From assembly GCA_037355855.1 (NCBI GenBank), contig CM074760.1, positions 6,626,501 through 6,690,500 of the forward strand: a stretch of 64,000 bases of DNA, read 5' to 3'. The notes below the pieces were generated by a model that worked only from the letters and a program-made list of their open reading frames with translations, had not been told where the DNA came from and searched no databases. This document shows, piece by piece, positions 28,334-38,852 of this stretch; position 1 is the first letter of the stretch; each line of letters opens with the position of its first letter. A program made the position numbers and the translations under genes. The DNA is from Pseudo-nitzschia pungens. Taxonomy: Eukaryota > Bacillariophyta > Bacillariophyceae > Bacillariales > Bacillariaceae.

Positions 28334-29413
28334 ACTACGAGTATGAGTAACCTTACGAGTACTACGGCATGCTGAACTTTGTTTGATGTTGATAAGAAAT
28401 ACGGTACATGTACTTCGCAATAATCTAATACACCTTCCAGACTTCTTACCCGTATGGGTTCGTGACCTGATCTCTTTTGTCTTTTGCCCGCCGATACTGA
28501 TCGTCTCTGATGTGCTGTGATACGGTACAACCGAAGGCGTCCCCCGAACAATGCAGTGCAGTGCAGTGCAGTATCGCAGTGAAGGACGAGGGATACAAAC
28601 ACACAAACAAACAAAACGACACTGCAGGAAGACCGATTTCGTGACCGAATAGAGTAGTGCAGTGTGCGTGATGTTGCCTACTACGCGTTCGATTGTTTGA
28701 ATCCACTTGATTCGATGGAGACTAGTACTACTACAGAATCATTATAATACTAGTAGTAAGACATAGTTAGAGCAGTGTCAAAACAACAACACATTGTATT
28801 GGCTTGCCGACTGAATGTATTTTAGTAGCAACTACGAGTATGAGTAACCTTACGAGTACTACGGCATGCTGAACTTTGTTTGATGTTGATAAGAAATACG
28901 GTACATGTACTTCGCAATAATCTAATACACCTTCCAGACTTCTTACCCGTATGGGTTCGTGACCTGATCTCTTTTGTCTTTTGCCCGCCGATACTGATCG
29001 TCTCTGATGTGCTGTGATACGGTACAACCGAAGGCGTCCCCCGAACAATGCAGTGCAGTGCAGTGCAGTATCGCAGTGAAGGACGAGGGATACAAACACA
29101 CAAACAAACAAAACGACACTGCAGGAAGACCGATTTCGTGACCGAATAGAGTAGTGCAGTGTGCGTGATGTTGCCTACTACGCGTTCGATTGTTTGAATC
29201 CACTTGATTCGATGGAGACTAGTACTACTACAGAATCATTATAATACTAGTAGTAAGACATAGTTAGAGCAGTGTCAAAACAACAACACATTGTATTGGC
29301 TTGCCGACTGAATGTATTTTAGTAGCAACTACGAGTATGAGTAACCTTACGAGTACTACGGCATGCTGAACTTTGTTTGATGTTGATAAGAAATACGGTA
29401 CATGTACTTCGCA
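28334..29413. repeat. Exact tandem duplication, 497-bp unit, 2.17 copies
   Basis: The unit starting actacgagtatgagtaacc at 28334 recurs at 28831 and, for 86 bases, at 29328-29413, where the match stops at cttcgca. By eye I found no difference between the two full units. Each unit contains a cagtgcagtgcagtg tract, a (caaa)n-like tract, gtaaccttac, and the sequence gggttcgtgacctgatc. The open frames repeated 497 bp apart on the minus strand are translations of this repeat. A recent duplication or an assembly duplication are both possible. Confidence 0.9.
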
Positions 29414-29662
29414 TTATTTTTTTAAGTTAAAAAGGATTATTAATCCTGAACTACCGTACTAGTACGAGTGATTACTACTACTAGTAGTAGTAAACCTTAC
29501 CGTTAAGCTTACCAGCAGTAACAACTTCATTCCTGCCGTGCTACATCTAGTCACGAATATATCACGACTTGCCCGACCAATACGGTGACATAAGCCTACC
29601 GTAACCTTACCGTATGGCATCCCTCAAAACTTTAAAAATCATACTACGGTACAGAATTCCTA

Positions 29663-30128
29663 TCAGCTGTCCCCGGGTTTCAGTAGAAATTGAGCGATTC
29701 CCGAAACTAATATGTGTAATATCATAACCTAAATTCAATGTCCTCATTGTTTTTGGCGCACCCAACCGACAGGCATTAAAAACGGATGACAGACAGGCGT
29801 ACAGAAGGCCTATTTTGGAATTTGGAATCTTGTTTCGAAAAACAAAAAATGCTCTCTTTATTCCCTAACTGCGCGTCTATCAACGATTTTTAGCGCGCAA
29901 TTCTTGTTTTCAAGATTCCTTGAAAATATGAATTGGTGCTTAAAATCTGGAGGAGGCAGATATGTGTCCTCCAGATTCTGAGAAATCAGTTAATAGATTC
30001 TTATTTTTCTATGTGTGAGCACATAGATCTGTGTGTGCCACGTCAGAAATAATGTGATATGGCACGTGCATATTAGTTTCGGGAATCGCTCATTAGTAGT
30101 CGGGGACGTAGAACCCGGGGACAGCTGA
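29663..30128. mobile_element. 466-bp MITE with TA target duplication
   Basis: Bounded by TA at 29661-29662 and 30129-30130. Terminal inverted repeats are tcagctgtccccgggtt (17 bp perfect). A second, subterminal perfect inverted pair, gagcgattcccgaaactaa plus tatg, lies about 13-15 bases inside. The interior is AT-rich and contains a hairpin tctggagga / tcctccaga at about 29946-29975. No coding capacity. TA duplications are typical of Tc1/mariner-related (Stowaway-like) elements, but the terminus does not match a family I know. It interrupts the degenerate repeat array. Confidence 0.85.
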
Positions 30129-30130
30129 TA

Positions 30131-31298
30131 AGAACTTTGTAGTAACACGACCTAAGTCTTTTTGTATTGTTTATAAACTTCAAAATGGCAGATTCTAACA
30201 GGTCGCGTACAGCAAAACAAAACAAGTAATACATTTCCCCTTGCTTCGGTAAGGCTTACGATCACCCCTATGGGTTCGTGACCTGATCCTTTTTGTCTTT
30301 TGCCCACCGATGCTGATCGCATCCGATGTGCCCTGTCACAATTGTTTGCCTGTCGATGCTGATCGCATCCAATGTGCCCTGCTACAACTGAAGGCGTCCC
30401 CCCAAGACAAGACCCAAATATTCTATTAGTTGTTTTGAGCACCAGCACGGTACTACAAAACGATAATGACCGCCGGGCATCATAGCCACATCAAACCAGT
30501 AACACTTTCAATGCAATCTTTCAGAGTGTAGCACCTCTGGGTTCGTGCCCTCATCTCTTTTTTCTTTCGTCTGCCGATACTGATCGCCATCGACATGCCC
30601 CACCATTACCAAATAATGCATCCCTCCAAACCCGAAGATGACCCAACCGTCTCAACTTTATTCAGCTGATGTAGAACAAAACGCCCTGCCTTCTTAGGTT
30701 AAATACGGCAATCTCACATCTGATTCTTTCCAACTTCCAGGGGGTAGCGACCTAAGATTCGTGACATGATCTATTCTTCCTTTGTCTTTTTGTGGATCGC
30801 CAACACGAGACCCTACCGTTTTGCTGTCGGTAGCGACTCTGTTATCGCAGGCAACAACCACAACAGGAACGAAACTTTTTTCGCTTTTCTTTCTCTCTAC
30901 ATGAGGGGATAATGGATTTTTTAAAAACTAAATTACTAATAATGTAATGTAGATTCCAATTTCACCCCGTGTTCAATGCGCATCCGGTCCTTGGTGACCG
31001 GATGCTGGCTTTGTTTGTAAACTCACAAGATGCGTTGCGGTTTCGGACTTTTTTCGCGAGGACGGAAACTCGGCACTCCACTTAGCAGCTAGAAAACTCT
31101 CAACGGCGAACCAACTGTGCCAAAAATGGGTGAAGACCAACTTTGCACCACGGGCAGCTCCCAACGACCATCATCTCATTGCAAGGGCAAACTGCTCAAA
31201 GCCAGGAAACTTTTCATGCCAACCACCTGTGTCAGAGCTGCACCACACAATGCTGTATTTCTGTGCGTCTCTCGTCATCCTTAACGATCAGCGTATTA
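30131..31298. other. Degenerate repeat array and spacer
   Basis: Three further diverged copies of the core gggttcgtgacctgatc … tttgtcttttgcccgccgat lie at about 30273, 30539 and 30755, decaying to the right. They extend the repeat family of 27.75-29.4 kb. From 30900 the sequence is AT-rich, then is the 3' flank of the minus-strand gene. No gene seen. Confidence 0.55.
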
Positions 31299-33720
31299 TC
31301 ATGTGGACATGCCATTGTTGCCGCCATTGTTGTTGCTCCTGTTTCGCTCCTCTTTGCGAATGGTACGAAAGGTATACGCAACCTTGGAGCGGGCCGTAAA
31401 ATCATCGATCTCCTCCCACACGGTGTCATTCGTAGATGCCCCTGTATTAGTCTTGCGGTCGCTGCTCGGCTTCAAGAATCGACCTCCCGAGGCGTGGACT
31501 TCGCAGACGATCGCTTTCGCGATATCGGTTTTGCCTACCTTGTTTGCCGCCTCGTAGGCTACGAGGCGGTTGGCGATCAGTGTCCGGAGTCGTTGATTGC
31601 CGGGATGGCGCTGGAGCGGACGACCGCGTCCCAACAAGACGTCCCCGGGACGTGTCTGGTCGTGCGGAATCCGTATGGATGGCTTGAAAGGATCCTCGGT
31701 CATTCGCTTGTTGCCACGGTTGGCGCGACGAAGATCCGTTCCATTCTCGTTGTCGTCGTCGTGGCTTTCAATCTCCATTTCACCCAGGGTTATTAGGCTG
31801 TCGATCAGCAATTGGTCGATCGTCGCTCCATACGGATTCGAATTGCCGTTGGCTTGGTCGAGTGGGTCGTTTTCGAGCCCGGTTGGCATCGCCATTCCAT
31901 CATAGAGGTCTAGAGGCAATTCGGCAGCGGCAGCCGCTACCGCCGCACCAATGCTCTCATTCTCGATGGTCTCGATGCTTTCGCGGAGGAGGTTCGAGGT
32001 CCACGAGAATTGTCGATGCCACATCGGTGTATCCGGATCCTCCAAGACAGTATCCGGAGAATCCTCGTTGCCATTCCATCCGCGATTCTGATGCAGACGA
32101 GGCATTAGCGGAACACCGTTTCCGCGTCCGACAACGAGCCGTTGCTTCTTCTCCGCATCGACATGTATTCTGTAGGCAATCCATTCGTCCACGTAGTGAG
32201 TGTGAAACAGATGAGCTGTTGTGGACATGGTTTCGGCTGAAAACCCGTCCTCGTAGTTGTCGTTGGAAAAAACATTCGGATTCGAAGCCTTCTGCAGTGG
32301 AAAACAGTCGGAAGGGCATCCATGATGCGCGTATAGCTGGTATTGGCATTCGAGAGCCGTCCCGTAGTGGGTCTGGTATGGGCGTTGCTTCCCTTCGCCG
32401 TGTCTGGGAAGCAAGAGCAAGAAGGAGAGGAGGCGTTGCAGTGTGACTCGGTCGCTTCCGTGGCAGATGTGAGCGGAAGAGAACCGTATGGGAGCGCACT
32501 GCCGGATCACAGATATTGCTTGAGTGATCGCGGGATCCACAATAGGCTGGTGAACCCGCCACAAAATGCCAACTAGTCCTTTCTGCAAACCGGCTTCCGT
32601 TTCGTCATCCAGGAGTGAGGTGTAGAAATAAAAATGGCCTTTTCGCTGTGACCATCCAGTAGTCAATCAATCAACAGCGATCGCCCAATCAGCAATATTT
32701 AAACATCAAGATTGGCAATGTGATAAAACAGAAAACAACGTAAAATGAAAGAGGGAATTCGGAGCCATGTGCAAGAATGGATTTGATTACATTCCATGCA
32801 TGGATTTCATTGGCACAATATCGAGAAGCAAGAAAAATGTGAGTAAAAGGTGTGCAGATAGCCTCGTCGTCATTCACAAAACAAAACAAATCAAATCAAG
32901 ACAATCAACAACAAATCAACCGGTAAAGGATTGAAAATGAGTTCATTGTTTCTGTTGGATCGCCCAACCTGAGAACGCCAAACCTGAGAAGAAACGGTAT
33001 TTTGGGTGACAGATCTTGTTTCGCAAGCACGCAGACGATATCAACAGAATCATTGAGAAAGCAACAAAAGGTAACGGACTGACTCACAGCACCCAATACC
33101 GTGTGGCGCTCATGGTGAGTCGTGGGGATCCCAAAGATCACCCGCCGACCCTCCGCATCGCGCTTGGGTAGGATCTGGATGCCGCCAAGACGGAGGAATG
33201 CCAAGCCCTCTTCTCCCAAATCGTCCAGCACCAGATCGCGTTGTAGGGTGTGGTCCCCAAAGATGTCCCGTTTTTGATCCAGATAATTCCACAAGCGCTG
33301 GGCTGCGCGTCCCGGATGATAGTTCTCGGCCCGCAAGAATGCCTTCTGGAGCATCGTCGGTATCCCGCACGAGTCGTAGTGATTGTGGTGGTTGTTATTG
33401 TTCTGGCCATTGCCGCAAGCGATGCGGTATGCCGACACCATGGCTGTATTGTAGTGGTTTCTGGGATCCGAAGGGTTTGGGGTTTGGTGATCGTTGCCAT
33501 TTCGGAGGTTAAAAAGCGTGTCCAATGTCTGCAGTTCGAGCTGAAGTTCGTGGAGTTTGTGGGCCATGACAGCGGGGGATTCTTCGGGTGGCAGAGAAGA
33601 CGAATCCATAGGTGCTGCCATCGGATCCGGCAGTTGCCGGGATGGCTGAAATGCGTGTCGCGTGGACGGAAGCACCATCTCGCAACACCATGTCGCATCG
33701 TTCATTGTCTGCACTTGCAT
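31299..33720 (-). CDS. CRAL-TRIO-like protein with C-terminal DUF6824 domain
   Basis: Minus-strand exons 33720-33088 and 32645-31299 (659 aa). The 442-bp intron has GTGAGT and gtcacag ends and both junctions are phase 0 (HERHTVLGA | RKGHFYFYTS). The first exon contains the pattern FLRAENYHPGRAAQRLWNYL, KRDIFGDHTLQRDL and GGIQILPKRDAEGRRVIF, as in diatom proteins related to Sec14/CRAL-TRIO lipid-transfer proteins. Exon 2 continues with FYTSLLDDETEAGLQKGLVGILW. The last 117 residues are a DUF6824 domain: PGDVLLGRGRPLQRHPGNQR, GGRFLKP, VWEEIDDFTARSKVAYTFR. DUF6824 is abundant in diatoms and I infer a nuclear or DNA-binding role from its basic character only. Acidic and Asn-rich linkers join the parts. 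The start is the first in-frame ATG; a second follows five codons later. Confidence 0.75.
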
Positions 33721-34490
33721 GGTTGTCGCGTACCTCAAATGTATTCTTAATATCACGTGAACATTACCCCATTGAGATGTCTATGTTTCATTGTTTGTTG
33801 GGTCAACTGTTATTTTGGTTTTGTTCGTTCGTTGCATCATTCCCTTTTCTTCCATTATTATTTCTTGTAGAAAGAGAATTTGAAAAGCTTCCTGCTCGGA
33901 ATAGTATCTTAAAAATAAGAGAACTACAGGGGGATAATAATCATGATTGCTCTTCGTTCAGAAAAAGTTATGATCGGCCGGTAAGAATTCCTGAGCCTCC
34001 TCGTTTGTAATGGATTTACCGGTCATCACATTCCCCTTTGAGAGGGCAATTGTGACGGTTCCGATACTAGAATGGGTAACTTACTTGTATGGATAAGATT
34101 ACCGTACAGTATCTTACGCATACGTGTAGAAAATAATTAGTGGATGCAAACAGTAAGGTTACCGTACATACCGGTAATTTACCATTTTCGGTCTTGACTT
34201 CGGCCCTTCAGCATGCGCGGATCTTGGATGCGAGGATGGAATCAATCGGTTTTCGGAAGTGTGCATGGTCATCAATCATCAATGAGAGACAACGGTAAAC
34301 CTTACTTTCACTTGCGAGGATAACACCATACGGTACTCGTACGCGGTAAGGTTACGCTTTTCAACCTCGAACGAAACCAAACGAAACGAAACAAATGAAA
34401 TCCGAGAGAATTCAAAAGAACTCGGTACACGTAACGAACGAACGAAAGAAATAAGAATCCGCAAGAACATACCGTACTGTTGAACTCACA
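33721..34490. other. Divergent intergenic region
   Basis: Lies between two divergent genes. It holds four or more gtaaggttac-type motifs (about 34095-34180 and 34340-34356) and an acgaaacgaaac/cgaacgaac A-rich purine tract just before the dioxygenase start. No gene seen. Confidence 0.5.
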
Positions 34491-35810
34491 ATGATCCGAA
34501 CCAGTGCGACGATATCTGCCGTTGCTTCGACGGCTATCAAGTCCTTGCGGAACTCACTCCGCTGCACAGCCATTGGCCAACAACGGCTGTCTCGGAAACG
34601 ATCCTTTTTGTGCCGTCCCATCGGGATCACCGGATGGACCGATTCCAGGCTCGTGGCATCGTTTGGTTCCGAGGGGATGGGAACCAACAGGAACGCGAAG
34701 AGTACTTATTCCACTGCCGTTGCCGTCCCGAAAATTCACACTTTTCCCATGGGCAAACCGAGACAATCCATTTTGAATGCAACGGCGCTTCGATGGTGCT
34801 CCGATTCTTCTGCCAGTACCGCAACCAATTCCGCAACGGCAACGACAACGACAACGACAACCCCTCTTGACGTGGAAGCCTTGCAATCGGATCTCGTGTC
34901 CATCGTCCCCGACATGGCCCGCGGCCTTGCCGAGGATGGGTACTACACAACCACTGACATCCTACCGGAGTCGACGGTCCGGACCCTTCGGGAGCAGTCG
35001 ATTGCCCTGCGCTTCGAGCACGGGCGCTTCGAGCAATCCTATTCGGAAACCATCGACGCTTCCACCGGAAAGGTCAAGGAACGCTTCGACAAGGAAGGGG
35101 TCTATGCCTGTGAACCGGACGGGAGGGATTACTACGATGCGACCGACCTGATCACCTACATGAGCATATTTTTGAAAACTCTGCCGGAAGCCCTGAACCT
35201 TCGGTGGGAATGGGAGTTGCAACAGCAACAGCAACAACACGAGGAGCAATCACCGGCATCTACACCCCACAGCGGATTGCCCCTTCTGCCCGCATTGTCG
35301 AACGAGTCGTTCAATGCCAAGCTGGCGGTGACGGAACACGGCGGTGCCAAATACCCCCTGCACGTGGACAATCCACAGGGACTTGCGGTCGGAGACACGC
35401 GCAAGCTCACCTGCATTCTGTACCTCAACCCGGACCACACCGAAGACGACGGGGGAGAAATTCGCCTGTACCTACCGTTCGATTCCGACAATAACAACGA
35501 CAACGATGACATTGAAGACAACAACGAAGACAACGACAACGACAACGACAGCGACAGCGACAACGACGGCGAAGACGCGATTCGAACGGTCGATCTCTCT
35601 CCCGCCGGCGGACGGCTCTTGGTCTTTTGGAGCGACGAAATCCCCCACGAGGTCCTCCCGACGTCATCGACGGCGGCCTCGCCGTCGAACGCAAAAGACC
35701 GGTACGCTCTCACGATATGGATTCCAACGTCGAACGTGCTTTCCCTCCACAACGCATCGTCCAGGTTTGGTCGCCTGAACGATCTAGTGTTTCCGGAGAA
35801 GCAACAGTAG
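34491..35810 (+). CDS. 2-oxoglutarate/Fe(II) dioxygenase, prolyl 4-hydroxylase-like, probably organelle-targeted
   Basis: 439 aa, single exon, from the first ATG. The C-terminal half is the double-stranded beta-helix of 2OG-Fe(II) oxygenases. Iron ligands are H291 and D293 in PLHVDNP and H386 in IPHEVLP; R404 in DRYALTIWI should bind the 2-oxoglutarate carboxylate. RKLTCILYLNPD and GGEIRLYLP are the usual strands. The substrate is not evident; prolyl-hydroxylase-like members in algae act on proteins or small molecules. An Asp/Asn-rich low-complexity insert (about 328-362) interrupts the barrel between the D and H motifs, and a Gln tract sits at about 244-250. The N-terminal 90 residues are Arg/Ser/Thr-rich with almost no acids (MIRTSATISAVASTAIKSL), suggesting import into a mitochondrion or plastid. 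Confidence 0.82.
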   Translation: MIRTSATISAVASTAIKSLRNSLRCTAIGQQRLSRKRSFLCRPIGITGWTDSRLVASFGSEGMGTNRNAKSTYSTAVAVPKIHTFPMGKPRQSILNATALRWCSDSSASTATNSATATTTTTTTPLDVEALQSDLVSIVPDMARGLAEDGYYTTTDILPESTVRTLREQSIALRFEHGRFEQSYSETIDASTGKVKERFDKEGVYACEPDGRDYYDATDLITYMSIFLKTLPEALNLRWEWELQQQQQQHEEQSPASTPHSGLPLLPALSNESFNAKLAVTEHGGAKYPLHVDNPQGLAVGDTRKLTCILYLNPDHTEDDGGEIRLYLPFDSDNNNDNDDIEDNNEDNDNDNDSDSDNDGEDAIRTVDLSPAGGRLLVFWSDEIPHEVLPTSSTAASPSNAKDRYALTIWIPTSNVLSLHNASSRFGRLNDLVFPEKQQ

Positions 35811-36707
35811 TCGGAAAACAAAAAATAATAAGAATCGAGCATTCGAAGCGGCCAACCGCGCCAATCCACAACGAGACTCGAAACCGCATCGCGACGCATC
35901 GCGACGCGGGATACCGCACTCATTGGCGTTTCGTTCTTGTCGCAAACAAATACCAACGCAAAACTAGTCCGCGCAAGCAGCGGCAGCGCGAATTTTTTTT
36001 TTCGGATCGTGGGTCCGTTGCGTGCGCGGAGCTGCGATCGGAAGGTTTGCGGTCCATTCCGAACGAGGTGCGGAGCCGGGCTCACTCGTGTTCCGTTTGG
36101 TGCGGTGCGATGGGGTGCGACACCGGATGCAATCATTCCGGTTGGAGTGTGCGGTTTTGACGGACGAGAGACGGCAACACACAACGTGAAAAGGAGGCTC
36201 TCGCAGACCTCGACGAGGAGCACTGCGTCCCATATCCATGGTTCGCATTGCCCAGCCATAAAGCACTGCGTGATGGCGGACTATGAAAAGAGTTGGAAGT
36301 AAAACATTCCTCTTCTATTTGAAGTATTATTTATTATATATATTATGATCATTATTTTTAAATATTATGGAATGAAGCGTAATTGTTATGAATATTGTGT
36401 TCGTTGTTGATTGTGCAACCTCCTCCTGTGGACCTCTGCAGATAGAAACGATACTATCTGCATTTGCATGGATGGCATACATCGGTATGCATGCATTCGA
36501 TAGATGGGTTTTCCTCCATCCTCTGTTCTGTCATTGGTTTGCATTCATCCGTGCCGTGAGGAGTAGTGCGCATTATGCATTCCTTTGTTTGGGAATTGTT
36601 CGTTCATTCTACGGGTCGGGCGTTTATTGGACATTGGACCTGCCATTCATTATACTTACTGTCCACGCATTCCATGATGGATTTCGGCCGTCGGGTTTAT
36701 TCATTCG
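35811..36707. other. Convergent intergenic region, no gene seen
   Basis: 3' flanks of the dioxygenase (plus) and the tryptophan-repeat gene (minus). AT-rich at about 36310-36380 (attatatatattatg). A plus-strand open frame at 36388-36723 has no family resemblance and overlaps the stop of the minus-strand gene. Confidence 0.5.
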
Positions 36708-38852
36708 TTATTCCTCGTCATAGCTCACAAAATACGAGCCATTCTCACCGAAATCCATGTTGTGCAGGTAGCCCCTGGCGGTAATCTTTTTGAGGACGGC
36801 ATCGAGCTCGGGAGTGATGCCCGACCACCACATCTTTCCATTTTCTGCCTTCATGAACCATTCCCCATTCGGTCCGAGGTTGCAGACCACCAGATCGTCA
36901 GCATCGTCCCGGTCCTTCAGTTTGTCTTCGAGTGACTTGGGGATCGACCGACCCTGGTATTGCCAGCTCCCGTCGTGGAAAACCACAAAGAATGTATCGT
37001 AGGTAGCCCCAAACGCAACGGATCGCGGAAGGAGGGCTGCTGGAGAATCCGTGGCGTGCGTGCCGTTGGTAAAATGAGTGCCGGCGGAACTCACAAAGCT
37101 CATGCCTCCCCTCTTGCTCCTGCCACCAGTAGTGCTGCTGCTGGCACTCTGAGACGCGCACGACATAAAATCTCGCTGGTTCTTTCTGATCATCTTCTTG
37201 AGCATTTTGTCCAGGGTATTGGAGGCCTTCCAGTCGGCGGTTCCGTCGTTGAAGGAGACAAAGTACCGATCCCTTGTCCCAAGTGAGACAAAGCAAGGCC
37301 GGCTCGAATAGCTCGACGATCGTAGTTGGCGGAGCTTTTGGTAGAGGGCCTTTGGAATGGCAGGAGTGTAGGCAACACCCCCATTGCCATACAAAAAGAC
37401 AGTCCCTCGTCCGTTGGTGGCCACCCCCTTGACGACCTTGTTCATCTTGGCAATATCGCGGAGACACTGGTCGACTTGGTTCATAACCTCTGCAGGTAGC
37501 TTGAAATGGAATTCGTATCCACAATTTTTGAACGAGTTGGGTTTGGTACCGGTATTTTTCTTCTTCGTTAGCATGCGTTGGCTGTTCCTGGAATGGGAAT
37601 CGTTGCGATCTTCGTTGTTGGACTTGCTGTGGCTCGAATGATTGGTACTGTTACGCGTGGTCTGACCGCCAGTGTTGGCGGTAATGGTTGTCGCCTTCGA
37701 CATCTTGCTACTTCCACCGTTGCTGCTGCTGGCACCCATCTTTCCTCCGCGTCTCTTGGTATTGTTCATGGACGAAACACTGCCGTTTTGATCGTCCTTT
37801 TGCTTGTTGTTGAAGTTGCGGCTCCGGAGCTTGGTGAATTTGTTCCGTCGCCTTCCGATTCGACCCGTGTTGTTGCTGTTGCTGCTGTTCCCGCCTTGGC
37901 TTTTGTCGTCTCCTTTTTTGGCAGCCATAGCCTTTTCGAGCATTCGTGCTTGCAGGTCTCCGGAACTCTGCTGTTGTTTCTGGTTTTGGGACCCATTCTG
38001 CGACTTGAGCTGTTGCCCCTGCTGCTGCTGTTTGTTTCCCCCCCTGGCCTTTTTGTCCGCTTCCTCGTCCAGATGCCTCAGGTGTTTCACCAGTTTCTCT
38101 CGTTCTCCTTCGAGAATGCACATTCCGACATCGGCCAATTCGCCCGCTTTTTGAGCGTCCTCCCGCTTGATGTTCTTCACGTCCACGACCCTTCTTCGCT
38201 GTTCCTCGGGACCATCGGAAGTGCCAATCAGCGAGGGCTGAATCTCCACGGGTCCCTCGGGGTGTCGGAGGAGGCGTTCCACAACGTCCAGAGACGTCAC
38301 GTTCCTCCGAAAGGTTTGGCGGACCTGACCGTCCACCACTCGAGCCGTTCCGATCGTTCCTGTGTCACAATAGACATTGACCCGAGTCGGCATCAGCGTG
38401 GGTGACGCGTTTTCTTTTCCGTGGTGGTTGTCACCCGATAGAGGAGACGGAGTCGTGATCAAAAAACTTACGGTCGTGTTGAAGGGATCCACATTCACGT
38501 GGCTTCGGATTTCCCGGCATCCCGGAATGGCCTTGGATCGCTCGCGGACGGCTACCGGGCGCAGAGCATTCTTGCTGGCGCTGTTTTTGGGATTCCCGTA
38601 GGCTCCGTACCCCTTCTTTCCCGCCTTGGGAGTATTGGCGTCGTTGCTGATGTTGCTGTTCTTATTGTTGCTGTTGTTGTTGCTGCTCGACGTCAGGGGA
38701 TTGTTGGAGTTGTTGTAAAAGGAGAGCGAAAGCGGGGGAGTGGCGTTTCCGGACGGAGCTGTGCTGGATTGGTTCATGTTCATCGTAGAGTGATTGCTCT
38801 GACTTCCCATGTTCGCAGTCCTCCAGCTTGCCGTTCTCGTGCTGCTGCTCAT
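36708..38852 (-). CDS. Uncharacterised protein with C-terminal tryptophan/glycine repeats (propeller-like)
   Basis: 714 aa, single exon; the ATG at 38852 is the first in frame. The N-terminal 470 residues are mostly low complexity (Asn, Ser, Gln, Lys), with one ordered stretch at about 95-240 (GCREIRSHVNVDPFNTTVSF, RVNVYCDTGTIGTARVVDG, FRRNVTSLDVVERLL). The C-terminal 240 residues hold at least four repeats of the form G-x-x-G-x-x-F-V-x-F-x-D-G-x-x-x-W, then a short helix L-x-x-x-L: GTVFLYGNGGVAY, YFVSFNDGTADWKAS, FFVVFHDGSWQYQG, EWFMKAENGKMWWSG, SYFVSYDEE. They resemble beta-propeller or tandem beta-sheet repeats seen in uncharacterised algal and fungal proteins. No catalytic motif. The function is unknown; low-complexity arms with a repeat domain suggest a scaffold. 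Confidence 0.72.
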   Translation of the reverse strand: MSSSTRTASWRTANMGSQSNHSTMNMNQSSTAPSGNATPPLSLSFYNNSNNPLTSSSNNNSNNKNSNISNDANTPKAGKKGYGAYGNPKNSASKNALRPVAVRERSKAIPGCREIRSHVNVDPFNTTVSFLITTPSPLSGDNHHGKENASPTLMPTRVNVYCDTGTIGTARVVDGQVRQTFRRNVTSLDVVERLLRHPEGPVEIQPSLIGTSDGPEEQRRRVVDVKNIKREDAQKAGELADVGMCILEGEREKLVKHLRHLDEEADKKARGGNKQQQQGQQLKSQNGSQNQKQQQSSGDLQARMLEKAMAAKKGDDKSQGGNSSNSNNTGRIGRRRNKFTKLRSRNFNNKQKDDQNGSVSSMNNTKRRGGKMGASSSNGGSSKMSKATTITANTGGQTTRNSTNHSSHSKSNNEDRNDSHSRNSQRMLTKKKNTGTKPNSFKNCGYEFHFKLPAEVMNQVDQCLRDIAKMNKVVKGVATNGRGTVFLYGNGGVAYTPAIPKALYQKLRQLRSSSYSSRPCFVSLGTRDRYFVSFNDGTADWKASNTLDKMLKKMIRKNQRDFMSCASQSASSSTTGGRSKRGGMSFVSSAGTHFTNGTHATDSPAALLPRSVAFGATYDTFFVVFHDGSWQYQGRSIPKSLEDKLKDRDDADDLVVCNLGPNGEWFMKAENGKMWWSGITPELDAVLKKITARGYLHNMDFGENGSYFVSYDEE

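Noticed and set aside
28453..28475. tRNA gene at the ggttcgtgacc motif
   Set aside because: No cloverleaf or A box could be drawn around it; kept only as a possible SINE-like hint.
36388..36723. 111-codon plus-strand hydrophobic frame
   Set aside because: Lies in the 3' flank of the minus-strand gene, overlaps its stop, and derives from cattc-like repeats.
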